40,817 bases of DNA from Rhizobium sp. PDO1-076 (GTDB lineage Bacteria > Pseudomonadota > Alphaproteobacteria > Rhizobiales > Rhizobiaceae), in the NCBI RefSeq assembly GCF_000247475.1, contig NZ_AHZC01000266.1, positions 1 to 40,817 on the forward strand, given 5' to 3'. The position numbers were made by a program, and so were the translations under genes. The notes beneath the pieces were generated by a model, which saw nothing but the letters and a program-made list of their open reading frames with translations, was not told the DNA's origin and did not search any database. Shown here one piece after another: positions 1-7,922 of the stretch (positions are counted from its first letter, which is position 1; each line of letters opens with the position of its first letter).

Positions 1-684
1 CCGATCAACAAGGCCATCGAATCGGGCGTCTCGATCACGACCTTTGCCGCGGACTCGCCCAAGTCGAAGCGGACCGCCTACATCACCTCGGACAACGTGG
101 CCGAGGCCAAATTTGCATCCGAGGAAATCGTCAAACAACTCGGCGCCAAGGGCGAGTTCGCCGTGCTGGAGAACCCAGGCCAGAGCAATCACGACCTGCG
201 CGTCACGGCCCTCGTCGACTATATGGGCAGCACCTATCCCGAGATGAAGCTGGTTGCGCGCCAGGCGACGAACCAGGATGCCAATGCAGCTTATCAGGCG
301 GTCTCGGCCATGCTTCAGGCCAATCCGAACCTCGGGGCCTTGTGGATCCCGGAGGCCGGCTCGGCCGAAGGCGCGGTGACGGCGGTTCTGGAAGCCAAGA
401 AGAATGTGCTGATCATCCACGCGGACATCACGCCCACCACGCTCGATCACATCAAGGCAGGCAATATCCACATGGCCATCAACCCAAACCAGGGCGTTCA
501 GGGCTTCATGGGTTTCGTCAACACCTTCCTTGGTGCCCATCCCGATCTGCTGGATCCGTTCAACGACTACAAGCTGTCGGGTTTCAATCCGCTTCAGGTC
601 CCGTCGATGGACAATGGCTTTGCGGTCATCACCAAGGCCAATGCAGATGCCTTCGACCTCAATGAATACATGAAAAACCGCTGA
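1..684 (+). CDS. Sugar ABC transporter periplasmic binding protein, 5' truncated
   Basis: Reading frame 1 is open from the first base to the TGA at 682-684 (227 residues visible), so the start, signal peptide and N-lobe lie off the left edge. The visible part has the alternating beta/alpha character of a type 1 periplasmic binding protein of the RbsB/CUT2 class, for example the stretch AIESGVSITTFAADSP at the start and GALWIPEAGSAEGAV near residues 110-125. It should capture a sugar or polyol in the periplasm and deliver it to the permease encoded at 2298-3299. A strong stem-loop follows the stop codon, then the ATPase gene. The substrate cannot be read from the sequence. The family call is confident; the ligand is unknown. 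Confidence 0.85.
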   Translation, partial: PINKAIESGVSITTFAADSPKSKRTAYITSDNVAEAKFASEEIVKQLGAKGEFAVLENPGQSNHDLRVTALVDYMGSTYPEMKLVARQATNQDANAAYQAVSAMLQANPNLGALWIPEAGSAEGAVTAVLEAKKNVLIIHADITPTTLDHIKAGNIHMAINPNQGVQGFMGFVNTFLGAHPDLLDPFNDYKLSGFNPLQVPSMDNGFAVITKANADAFDLNEYMKNR

Positions 685-696
685 TTTCGCGGCAAT

Positions 697-727
697 CGTC
701 CCGGCAGGCAATATTGTTGCCGGGACG
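697..727 (+). promoter_or_regulatory. Intercistronic stem-loop after the binding-protein gene
   Basis: CGTCCCGGCA (697-706) pairs perfectly with TGCCGGGACG (718-727), leaving an 11-nt loop. The loop and its edge also contain a second, mutually exclusive inverted repeat, GGCAA (707-711) with TTGCC (717-721). A short A-rich run follows but there is no U tract, so it reads more as an mRNA 3'-end stabiliser or partial attenuator between binding protein and ATPase than as a full terminator. Confidence 0.6.
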
Positions 728-763
728 AAAAATATCGATGGCACTGCGAGGGCGGAGGGCGTG

Positions 764-2284
764 ATGGGTGAGGTTATTCTTGATATCGAGGACGTGCACA
801 AATCCTTCGGGCCGGTCCACGCGCTTCGCGGAGCCCGTCTGCAATTGAGAATAGGTGAGATCCATGCGCTCGTCGGGGAAAACGGCGCTGGTAAATCCAC
901 CTTGATGCACATCATCGACGGCATCCTGCAGCCCGATTCCGGCGAGATCAGGCTCGATGGCCGCAAGGTGCGTATCGCGTCTCCGAACGAGGCCCACAAG
1001 CTGGGCATCGGCTTCGTGCATCAGGAGATCGCGCTCTGCCCGGAAATTTCCGTCGCCGAGAACATGTATATGTCGGAGACCAATTCCAGCCCGGCATGGT
1101 TCATGCGCTATGCCGATATCAATCACCGGGCGGCGGCGGTGCTCCGCGAATTGAGCGACATCGACCCTACGGTGAAGGCTGGCAGCCTGTCGATTTCCCA
1201 GCAGCAGATCGTCGAGATCGCCAAGGCGCTGACGCTCGATTGCCGCATTCTGATCCTGGACGAGCCCACGGCCGCGCTGACGGAAACCGAGGCAAAGATC
1301 CTGTTTCGTATCATGCATCGGCTGGCCGACAAGGGTATCGCCATCATCTACATCTCGCATCGCATGGCCGAGATCTTCGAGCATTGCGATCGCATCACCA
1401 TCATGCGCGACGGTTGCCATGTGCGCACCGCCGATGTTGCCGAGATCACCCAGGAAGAGGTGATCAACAGCATGGTCGGGCGGGTGTTGAGCAATCTTTA
1501 TCCGGCCAAGCAGGCCGAGGAGGAACGCTCCGGCAGGGTGATCCTGTCGGTGCGCGGCCTTAGCGAAAGCAGGCGGATTTTCGACGTCGGCTTCGATCTG
1601 CACGAGGGCGAGATCCTCGGCCTTGCCGGGCTGATCGGTGCGGGCCGCAGCGAGATCGTCCGCGGCATCTGCCGGCTGGAGGGCCGGGCCAGCGGCGAGA
1701 TTGCGCTCAACGGCCGCGTTCTGCAGCTGCACGACTATCGCGACAGCATCCGTGAGGGGATCGTCTACCTGTCGGAGGACCGCAAGAGCGACGGCCTGTT
1801 TCTCGACATGTCGATTGCCGCGAATGTCTCGGCGCTCGACATCGACCTGATTTCCAACGGCATGGGGCTGATCGAAAGACGGCGCGAACAGGCGCGGGCA
1901 CGGGAACTCGGCCAGCGACTGCAGTTGCGGGCCAACAGTGTCGACGATCCGGTCTCGTCGCTCAGCGGCGGCAACCAGCAGAAGGTGGCGCTGGCAAAGA
2001 TGCTGTCGGTCAATCCCAGGGTAATATTTTTGGATGAGCCGACGCGCGGCGTCGATGTCGGCGCCAAGGCGGAAATCCATCGCCAGTTGCGCGCGCTCGT
2101 GCGCGAAGGCGTCGGCATTGTCGTCATCTCGTCGGAATTGCCGGAACTGATCGGCATCAGTGACCGCATTCTCGTGGTGCGGGAGGGGCGCATCGCGGGA
2201 GAGGTGCGCGGCGACGACATGACGGAGGAAAAAATCATGCATCTGGCGTCGATCGATATCGGTCCGGCAGCGGCACATGGCTGA
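764..2284 (+). CDS. Sugar ABC transporter ATP-binding protein (RbsA-like, two NBDs)
   Basis: This cytoplasmic ATPase has two fused nucleotide-binding domains (506 aa), the normal length for RbsA/XylG/AraG-type CUT2 importers. The first domain has Walker A GENGAGKST (38-46), a variant signature LSISQQQ (142-148) and Walker B ILDEPTA (164-170). The second has the degenerate P-loop typical of the family (GLIGAGRSE, about 289-297), signature LSGGNQQ (400-406) and Walker B IFLDEPT (421-427). ATG at 764 is preferred over the adjacent GTG at 761 because GGAGG at 754-758 is correctly spaced only for the ATG. It is followed at once by the permease gene, so binding protein, ATPase and permease form one importer. 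Confidence 0.9.
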   Translation: MGEVILDIEDVHKSFGPVHALRGARLQLRIGEIHALVGENGAGKSTLMHIIDGILQPDSGEIRLDGRKVRIASPNEAHKLGIGFVHQEIALCPEISVAENMYMSETNSSPAWFMRYADINHRAAAVLRELSDIDPTVKAGSLSISQQQIVEIAKALTLDCRILILDEPTAALTETEAKILFRIMHRLADKGIAIIYISHRMAEIFEHCDRITIMRDGCHVRTADVAEITQEEVINSMVGRVLSNLYPAKQAEEERSGRVILSVRGLSESRRIFDVGFDLHEGEILGLAGLIGAGRSEIVRGICRLEGRASGEIALNGRVLQLHDYRDSIREGIVYLSEDRKSDGLFLDMSIAANVSALDIDLISNGMGLIERRREQARARELGQRLQLRANSVDDPVSSLSGGNQQKVALAKMLSVNPRVIFLDEPTRGVDVGAKAEIHRQLRALVREGVGIVVISSELPELIGISDRILVVREGRIAGEVRGDDMTEEKIMHLASIDIGPAAAHG

Positions 2285-2297
2285 GGGAGTGAGGGGC

Positions 2298-3299
2298 ATG
2301 TTAGCAACACAGGAACAACAGTCCGGCAATATGCGAGCGATCCGCCGGATCGGCTGGCTCGACACTATGATCAGGGCGCGGGAAACGGGTCTGATCCTCA
2401 TCATCGTGACGCTGTTTTGCGTGATGTCGCTGATATCGCCATATTTCCTGACGGTGGAGAACATCAGGGCCATGGCCATGGCGTTTGCGGTGGAAGGCAT
2501 CGTGGTGGTCGGCATGACCATCCTGCTGATCTCCGGCGGCATCGACCTCTCAGTCGGTTCCGTCACGGCGCTGGCCATGGTCGCCGGCGGTTGGCTGTTT
2601 CTCAACGGGGTGGATCCCTGGGCCGCCGCGGCGATGGCGATCGCCCTGACGACGGCCATCGGCATGGCCATGGGCTTCCTGACCACTGTCGTCGGGCTGC
2701 ATCATTTCATCGTCTCGCTCGCCGTGATGGTGATTGCCCGCGGCGTCTGCCTGCTGGCAACGGGCGGACGGCCGCTCGGCCTCTATTCGCTGCCGCCGGA
2801 ATTCAAGTTCATCGGCCAGGGCACGATCCAGAACATTCCGCTCGTCATCATCATCTTCGTGGTTGTTGTCGTGACGTTCGACCTGCTGCTGCGCCGCACG
2901 GCCGCCTTTCGCAAGGTGTTCTACACCGGCAGCAATCCGAAGGCGGCGGCCTATTCCGGCATCCGGGTCGGCCGGGTGATTTTCGCAACGACGACGCTCT
3001 GCTCGACGCTTTGCGGCGTGGCCGGTGTGATCTACATGGCGCGTTTTGGCTCTGCCCAGCCGAGCTTTGGCATAGGCATGGAACTCAACGTGATTGCGGC
3101 GGCCGTCATCGGCGGCGCCAGCCTCTCGGGCGGATCGGGAACCATTCTCGGCGCCATCCTTGGTGCAGTGCTGTTGTCCATGGTGTCGAGTTCGCTCGCC
3201 TTGCTCAATGTGTCAGTCTATTGGCAGGACATCATTCGCGGCAGCATATTGCTGGGGGCGGTGCTGTTCGACCACTACCTCGTCAAGCGCCGCCGCTGA
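2298..3299 (+). CDS. Sugar ABC transporter permease (RbsC-like)
   Basis: Inner-membrane permease of the BPD_transp_2 family (333 aa from ATG 2298), rich in hydrophobic helices throughout. It carries the family landmarks [12 protein letters not shown] after the second helix and [19 protein letters not shown] near the C-terminus. An in-frame ATG at 2277 overlaps the ATPase stop but has no ribosome site, whereas ATG 2298 is preceded by GAGGGAGTGAGG, so 2298 is chosen. As usual for RbsA-type systems with one permease gene, it probably homodimerises over the two-domain ATPase. The 31-nt gap to the regulator gene suggests one transcript. The substrate is unknown, probably a sugar or polyol given the downstream enzymes. 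Confidence 0.9.
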   Translation: MLATQEQQSGNMRAIRRIGWLDTMIRARETGLILIIVTLFCVMSLISPYFLTVENIRAMAMAFAVEGIVVVGMTILLISGGIDLSVGSVTALAMVAGGWLFLNGVDPWAAAAMAIALTTAIGMAMGFLTTVVGLHHFIVSLAVMVIARGVCLLATGGRPLGLYSLPPEFKFIGQGTIQNIPLVIIIFVVVVVTFDLLLRRTAAFRKVFYTGSNPKAAAYSGIRVGRVIFATTTLCSTLCGVAGVIYMARFGSAQPSFGIGMELNVIAAAVIGGASLSGGSGTILGAILGAVLLSMVSSSLALLNVSVYWQDIIRGSILLGAVLFDHYLVKRRR

Positions 3300-3330
3300 G
3301 AACTGTTCAGGGAAACGAGAGATTTCGACT

Positions 3331-4308
3331 ATGGCGGATATCAGGGAAGACTTCGACCAGCAGCGGCAGATGTATTCGGTGCTCGTGCTGCATTTCATCG
3401 AAGGTTTGAAGCAGTCGGAAATTGCCGAGCGGCTCAATCTCTCCCATTCGAAGGTCAACCGGCTGATCGCGACGGGGCGCAAGGCCGGCATGGTCAAGAT
3501 TGCCATATCGAGCCCCTACCAGCGGCTTGTCGATTTGGAGAACGATCTGGTCAGCGGTTTTTCTCTGCGGCATTCCGTGGTGACGCCGACCGTATCGGAC
3601 AATCCCGAAACGACGCTGCAGATGGTTGGCCGGGTTGCGGCAGGCCACCTGCTGGAAACTCTGCGCGATGGAGACATCATCGCCATTACCGGCGGCAAGG
3701 CGGTGAGCGCCGTGGTCGAAAATCTCGAGGCAGAGCGCCGTTTCGATGTCCGGGTTGTGCCGGTAACAGGCGGGGTCCAGGGCAAGCACTATACCGACGT
3801 CAATCATCTAGCGACGCAACTGGCCGAAAAGCTTGGCGGTAGTGCATCACTGGTGCACGCACCGCTGTTTGCCGAAGACGCCGAGCAGCGCGACCTGCTG
3901 ATGAACATGGCATCGATCCGGGAGGTCTTTGATCTTGCGCGGAGCGCGACGGTTGCCCTGGTCGGAATCGGCTCGGTCGAGGCGCCGGGCTCGGGGTATT
4001 ACGATCTGTTGCCGGACCCGGCACGCGGCGGCAAGGCACTGGTCGATGCCGGCATATCGGGAGAGTTCCTGGCGCATCTGATCAGCGCCGACGGATCATT
4101 GGCCGATATCGACCTGAACTCCCGGGTTGTGGCCCTTGCGCCGGGACAGTTCGTCAATTGCCGAAACACCATCGGCGTTGCTGCGGGGGACTATAAAGCC
4201 GGCCCCGTCGCGGCAGCGCTTGCCGGGCGCTACCTGACCTCGCTCGTCGTCGACGAGGCGGTCGCCAGACATATCATTGCCAATATCGGAGTGGGGGACC
4301 ATGACTAG
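3331..4308 (+). CDS. SorC/DeoR-type sugar-binding transcriptional regulator
   Basis: A 325-aa regulator with an N-terminal helix-turn-helix (about residues 26-50, KQSEIAERLNLSHSKVNRL) and a C-terminal SorC-type sugar-phosphate-sensing domain containing GIGSVEAPGSGYY. Length and layout match SorC, LsrR and EryD, which respond to phosphorylated intermediates of the pathway they control. The longer frame opening at 3094 overlaps the permease and is not part of the protein; ATG 3331 begins a normal SorC N-terminus. It sits inside the operon between importer and enzymes, so it probably represses its own operon and is released by a phosphorylated product of the kinase at 7915. That control model is inference. 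Confidence 0.85.
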   Translation: MADIREDFDQQRQMYSVLVLHFIEGLKQSEIAERLNLSHSKVNRLIATGRKAGMVKIAISSPYQRLVDLENDLVSGFSLRHSVVTPTVSDNPETTLQMVGRVAAGHLLETLRDGDIIAITGGKAVSAVVENLEAERRFDVRVVPVTGGVQGKHYTDVNHLATQLAEKLGGSASLVHAPLFAEDAEQRDLLMNMASIREVFDLARSATVALVGIGSVEAPGSGYYDLLPDPARGGKALVDAGISGEFLAHLISADGSLADIDLNSRVVALAPGQFVNCRNTIGVAAGDYKAGPVAAALAGRYLTSLVVDEAVARHIIANIGVGDHD

Positions 4309-5299
4309 CAACGCGGTTAAGAAGAGGTCCATCGGGACCAGCGGCATCGAGGCATCCGTGGTCGGGCTGGGAACCTGGGCGATCGGCGGCTGGATGTGGG
4401 GCGGCACCGACGAGCAGCAGTCGATCGCCGCGATCCAGGCATCCATCGATGAAGGCATATCGCTGATCGATACCGCACCGGCCTATGGCATGGGCCTGTC
4501 GGAAACCATCGTCGGCAAGGCCATCAGGGGCAGGCGCGACGCGGTGGTGCTGGCGACCAAATGCGGTCTTGTCTGGCACACGACCAAGGGCGAATATTTC
4601 TTCGACCAGGACGGCAAACCCGTCCACCGCTATCTCGGGGCGGACTCCATCGCGCACGAGGTCGAGCAAAGCCTGAAGCGGCTCGGCACCGATTACATCG
4701 ACCACTACATCACCCATTGGCAGGATCCGACCACGCCGATTGCCGATACGATGGAGACCCTGATCCGCCTGAAGGAGCAGGGCAAGATCCGCTCGATCGG
4801 CGCCAGCAACGTCTCCCCGGAAGATCTGAAGGCCTATATCGGAAGCGGTGAGATCGATGCGATCCAGGAGGAATATTCCATGGTTCGCCGCGATATCGAA
4901 AAGACGCTGTTGCCGATTGCGAAAGCCAACAATGTCTCGGTCCTCAGCTACTCTTCGCTGGCGTTGGGGCTGCTGTCGGGCAAGGTCGGCCCTGACCGCA
5001 TCTTTGCGGCCGATGACCAGCGCCAGGGCAATCCCCGCTTCAGCCAGGCGAACCGGCAGAAGGTGGCGCATCTGGTTGGTGATATCGCGCCGATTGCCGA
5101 GGCACATGATGTATCCATCGCCCAACTGGTGATCGCCTGGACGGTGCATCAGCCGGGCATCACCTTCTCGCTCTGCGGCGCGCGCGATGCGGTGCAGGCG
5201 CGGGAGAATGCCGCCGCGGCGCGGCTGACGCTCGCCGATGACGAACGCGTCTTTATCGGTGAGGCGGTCGATCGGCATCTGGTCGATCTCGACCACTAG
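4301..5299 (+). CDS. Aldo/keto reductase
   Basis: A 332-aa NAD(P)H-dependent reductase of the aldo/keto reductase superfamily, most like the YajO/IolS group. The catalytic tetrad is visible: Asp57 and Tyr62 in DTAPAYG, Lys87 in ATKCG and His139 in YITHW. SIGASNVSPEDLKAY is the usual (beta/alpha)8 landmark. ATG 4301 overlaps the regulator stop by 8 nt and is preceded by GGAGTGGGGG; an upstream ATG at 4277 would give an extra 8 residues and a longer overlap. In this operon it could reduce an aldehyde released by the aldolase or act on the imported sugar before phosphorylation. The exact substrate is not readable. Confidence 0.9.
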   Translation: MTSNAVKKRSIGTSGIEASVVGLGTWAIGGWMWGGTDEQQSIAAIQASIDEGISLIDTAPAYGMGLSETIVGKAIRGRRDAVVLATKCGLVWHTTKGEYFFDQDGKPVHRYLGADSIAHEVEQSLKRLGTDYIDHYITHWQDPTTPIADTMETLIRLKEQGKIRSIGASNVSPEDLKAYIGSGEIDAIQEEYSMVRRDIEKTLLPIAKANNVSVLSYSSLALGLLSGKVGPDRIFAADDQRQGNPRFSQANRQKVAHLVGDIAPIAEAHDVSIAQLVIAWTVHQPGITFSLCGARDAVQARENAAAARLTLADDERVFIGEAVDRHLVDLDH

Positions 5300-5359
5300 C
5301 TTCGACCTACAATATTTGAACCTTGGGACACCGGCAGCAAACCGGTGAATGGGATTACT

Positions 5360-7138
5360 ATGCCCACATTTCGCAACGATGCCATCAGGCGCATCCGACA
5401 GGACGGTGATTTCGATGCCGTGGTTGTCGGGGGAGGGATCAACGGGATCGCCACCTATCGCGACCTGGCGCTTCAGGGGCTGCGCGTGCTTCTGGTCGAG
5501 CGCTCCGATTTCGCATCCGGTTGCAGCGCTGCCCCGTCCCGTATGATTCATGGTGGCCTGAGGTATCTGGAAAATGGCGAGTTCAGCCTCGTGGCGGAAT
5601 CCCTGCGTGAACGGGATGCCCTTCTGACCCTTGCCCCGCACATGGTCCATGCGCTGCCGACGACGATCCCGATCATGTCGGTGTTCAGCGGGCTGTTCAA
5701 CGCCGCTGCCGCGTTTGCCGGATCGAGCGGCAAGCCGACCAGCCGCGGCGCCGTGGCCATCAAGATCGGCCTGGCACTCTACGATTTCGTCACGCGCAAG
5801 AAGCGCCTGCTGCCACGGCATGAATTCAGAGGCCGAGACAAGACCTTGGCGCGATGGCCGGCGCTGACCGCGAACTTGCGCTACTCAGCAACCTATTACG
5901 ACGCCTGGATCCGTCAGCCGGAGCGGCTTGCGGTCGAGTTGGTGACCGATACACGGCGGGATGCGCCGCAGGCGATCGCGCTGAACTATGCCGAACTGGA
6001 ACGTGGCTCAGACGGCTACCGGCTGCGCGTCGAAGGCGTCGACGAGGCCATGGTGGTCAGGCCGCGCATCATCGTCAATGCGACCGGTGCCTGGATTGAT
6101 CAGACGGCGCGAACGCTTGGCATGGAACGCGCGGCGGAACAGCCTGTCGTGTCGGGCACGAAGGGCTCGCATCTGATCCTCGACAACGCAGCGCTTCACA
6201 AGGCCCTGAATGGCCACATGATCTTCTTTGAAAATACCGACAACCGCGTCTGCATCCTGTTTCCCTATCTCGGTCGCGTGCTGGCGGGTTCCACCGATAT
6301 CAAGGTGGAGCGTCCCGCCAAGGTGCGATGCGAGCCGGAGGAACGCGACTACATTCTCGACGCCATCCGTTACGTGTTTCCCAAGATCGCCATCGCGACC
6401 TCGGACATCGTCTTCAGCTTCAGTGGCATTCGCCCGTTGCCGCGCAGCGATGCCGAGTTTACCGGCCGCATCTCGCGCAGCCATTTCGTCCATCGCATCG
6501 AAGGCGATCCGCCGCAGCTGTGCATGGTAGGCGGCAAATGGACGACATTCCGCGCCTTTGCGGAACAGACGGCCGATGAGGCGCTGGCGTATCTCGGACG
6601 GCCGCGCGTCACCGGAACGTCGACGCGGCCGATCGGCGGAGGCCGCAATTTTCCCGGCTCCAGCGGTCAGCTGGCCGATAGGCTCGAGCGCGATTTTCCG
6701 ATCGACAGGGCGCGGGCCGAGCACCTGGCCGAAACCTATGGCTCCCAGGCCGTCGACCTCATTACTTTCTGCGCCGCGCGAGCCGACGACCGTCCGCTGG
6801 CGGCGAGCCTGCCGGTCACGGAGGCCGAAATCGTGTGGTTGATCCGCCGGGAAGCGGTTCGCCATCTCGGCGACATCGTCCTGCGACGCACGGCCTTGGC
6901 GATCACCGGCGAGATCAGCCTCGACATCATCGTGTCGCTGGCAAGGATCGCCGCAAGCGAACTCGGTTGGAGCGAGGAGCAGGCAGCCCTCGAGCAAAGT
7001 CAGCTGATCACTGAACTGGACGTCTTCCACGGCGTCTCCAAGGACATTCTCGAAAACAGATGCAAGGAAGGTCAAGATGACACGAATTTCGCACAAAGCA
7101 CGCCTGAACCGTCTCTTTCGGAACGGCGGCTGCCTTGA
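5360..7138 (+). CDS. GlpD-like FAD-dependent (polyol-)phosphate dehydrogenase
   Basis: A 592-aa flavoprotein of the glycerol-3-phosphate dehydrogenase (GlpD/EryB) family. It has the FAD-binding VVVGGGINGI (22-30), the substrate-region landmark SRMIHGGLRYLENGEFSLV, and VGGKWTTFRAFAE in the C-terminal part of the FAD domain. GlpD oxidises glycerol-3-phosphate to DHAP and passes electrons to quinone. EryB, in erythritol loci, does the equivalent on erythritol phosphate. Beside an FGGY kinase and a SorC regulator a polyol-phosphate substrate is likely. It is longer than E. coli GlpD, and its last 20 codons overlap the aldolase gene by 62 nt in another frame. The GTG at 5345 is an alternative start but sits inside a small hairpin (5329-5347). 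Confidence 0.88.
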   Translation: MPTFRNDAIRRIRQDGDFDAVVVGGGINGIATYRDLALQGLRVLLVERSDFASGCSAAPSRMIHGGLRYLENGEFSLVAESLRERDALLTLAPHMVHALPTTIPIMSVFSGLFNAAAAFAGSSGKPTSRGAVAIKIGLALYDFVTRKKRLLPRHEFRGRDKTLARWPALTANLRYSATYYDAWIRQPERLAVELVTDTRRDAPQAIALNYAELERGSDGYRLRVEGVDEAMVVRPRIIVNATGAWIDQTARTLGMERAAEQPVVSGTKGSHLILDNAALHKALNGHMIFFENTDNRVCILFPYLGRVLAGSTDIKVERPAKVRCEPEERDYILDAIRYVFPKIAIATSDIVFSFSGIRPLPRSDAEFTGRISRSHFVHRIEGDPPQLCMVGGKWTTFRAFAEQTADEALAYLGRPRVTGTSTRPIGGGRNFPGSSGQLADRLERDFPIDRARAEHLAETYGSQAVDLITFCAARADDRPLAASLPVTEAEIVWLIRREAVRHLGDIVLRRTALAITGEISLDIIVSLARIAASELGWSEEQAALEQSQLITELDVFHGVSKDILENRCKEGQDDTNFAQSTPEPSLSERRLP

Positions 7139-7922
7139 TGTTGCTGTCGATCACGGCGTTTGCAACGAGCCGAGCTTCCTGGTCGGACTGGAAAACATGG
7201 ACATGGTGATCGACAGGCTGGTCGATGCCGGACCCGACGCGATCCAGTTGGCCTATGGACAGGCCGACCTGTTGCAGAACCGCCCCGGTCGTGACAAGCC
7301 GGCACTGGTCATGCGCATCGACATGGGAAATCCCTACAATGCGACGCGCCACCGTGTGATGTGGTCGCAGTTGCAGAACCGTGACGAGCCGTTGATCGGC
7401 GCGCTGGAAATGGATGCAGCCTGCGTGGTGGTAAACCTGTTCATGCTGCCGGACGAGCCCGAACTGTTTCGCCAATGCGTGGAAAACATCAGCCGGGTGC
7501 GGGCCGATTGCCATCGATACGGCATGCCGCTGATGATCGAGCCGCTGGTCATGCTGCCCAATGATGTGAGGGGTGGCTATCAGGTGGATGGCGATGCGGA
7601 GAAGATCGTCACCCTGGTTCGCCTCGCCTCGGAAATGGGTGCCGACATCATCAAGGCCGACCCGACCGGCAATCCGGAGGATTTCCACCGGGTCATCGAG
7701 GCGGCGCGCTGCCCGGTACTGGTGCGCGGCGGCGGCAAGGAGGATCTGCGCGCCGTCCTGACAAAATCGGCGGCCTTGATCGCCCAGGGCGCAAACGGCA
7801 TGGTCTATGGCCGCAACATCTATCAACATGACAATCCAAAGGCCGTGGTTTCGGCGCTGATGGCGATCATCCATCAGGGCGCCAGCGGCGACGAAGCGTG
7901 GGACATATACAATCGTGGCTGA
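7077..7922 (+). CDS. Class I (Schiff-base) aldolase, DhnA/FbaB/LsrF family
   Basis: A 281-aa TIM-barrel protein of the DhnA/DeoC aldolase superfamily (archaeal-type class I fructose-bisphosphate aldolase, LsrF, ADH synthase). DVAVDHGV (21-28) ends the first strand and IIKADPTGN (191-199) holds Lys193, the expected Schiff-base lysine. VRGGGKEDL and GANGMVYGRNIYQH form the C-terminal phosphate-binding region. ATG 7077 follows AAGGAAGG with good spacing although it lies 62 nt inside the preceding gene. In the operon it probably cleaves a ketose phosphate made by the kinase and the GlpD-like enzyme into DHAP or a related triose phosphate and an aldehyde. LsrF itself is a thiolase, so the reaction is not certain. 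Confidence 0.85.
   Translation: MTRISHKARLNRLFRNGGCLDVAVDHGVCNEPSFLVGLENMDMVIDRLVDAGPDAIQLAYGQADLLQNRPGRDKPALVMRIDMGNPYNATRHRVMWSQLQNRDEPLIGALEMDAACVVVNLFMLPDEPELFRQCVENISRVRADCHRYGMPLMIEPLVMLPNDVRGGYQVDGDAEKIVTLVRLASEMGADIIKADPTGNPEDFHRVIEAARCPVLVRGGGKEDLRAVLTKSAALIAQGANGMVYGRNIYQHDNPKAVVSALMAIIHQGASGDEAWDIYNRG

Noticed and set aside
659-2686. Antisense open frame (675 codons) over the sugar ATPase and permease
   Set aside because: Same shadow effect; the sense strand has complete ABC ATPase motifs.
5329-5347. CACCGG/CCGGTG hairpin before the GlpD-like gene
   Set aside because: A 6-bp stem with no U tract; too weak to call a terminator in DNA of this GC content.
4274-5821. Antisense open frame (515 codons) over the aldo/keto reductase
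   Set aside because: No recognisable domain, and the sense strand has the full catalytic tetrad.
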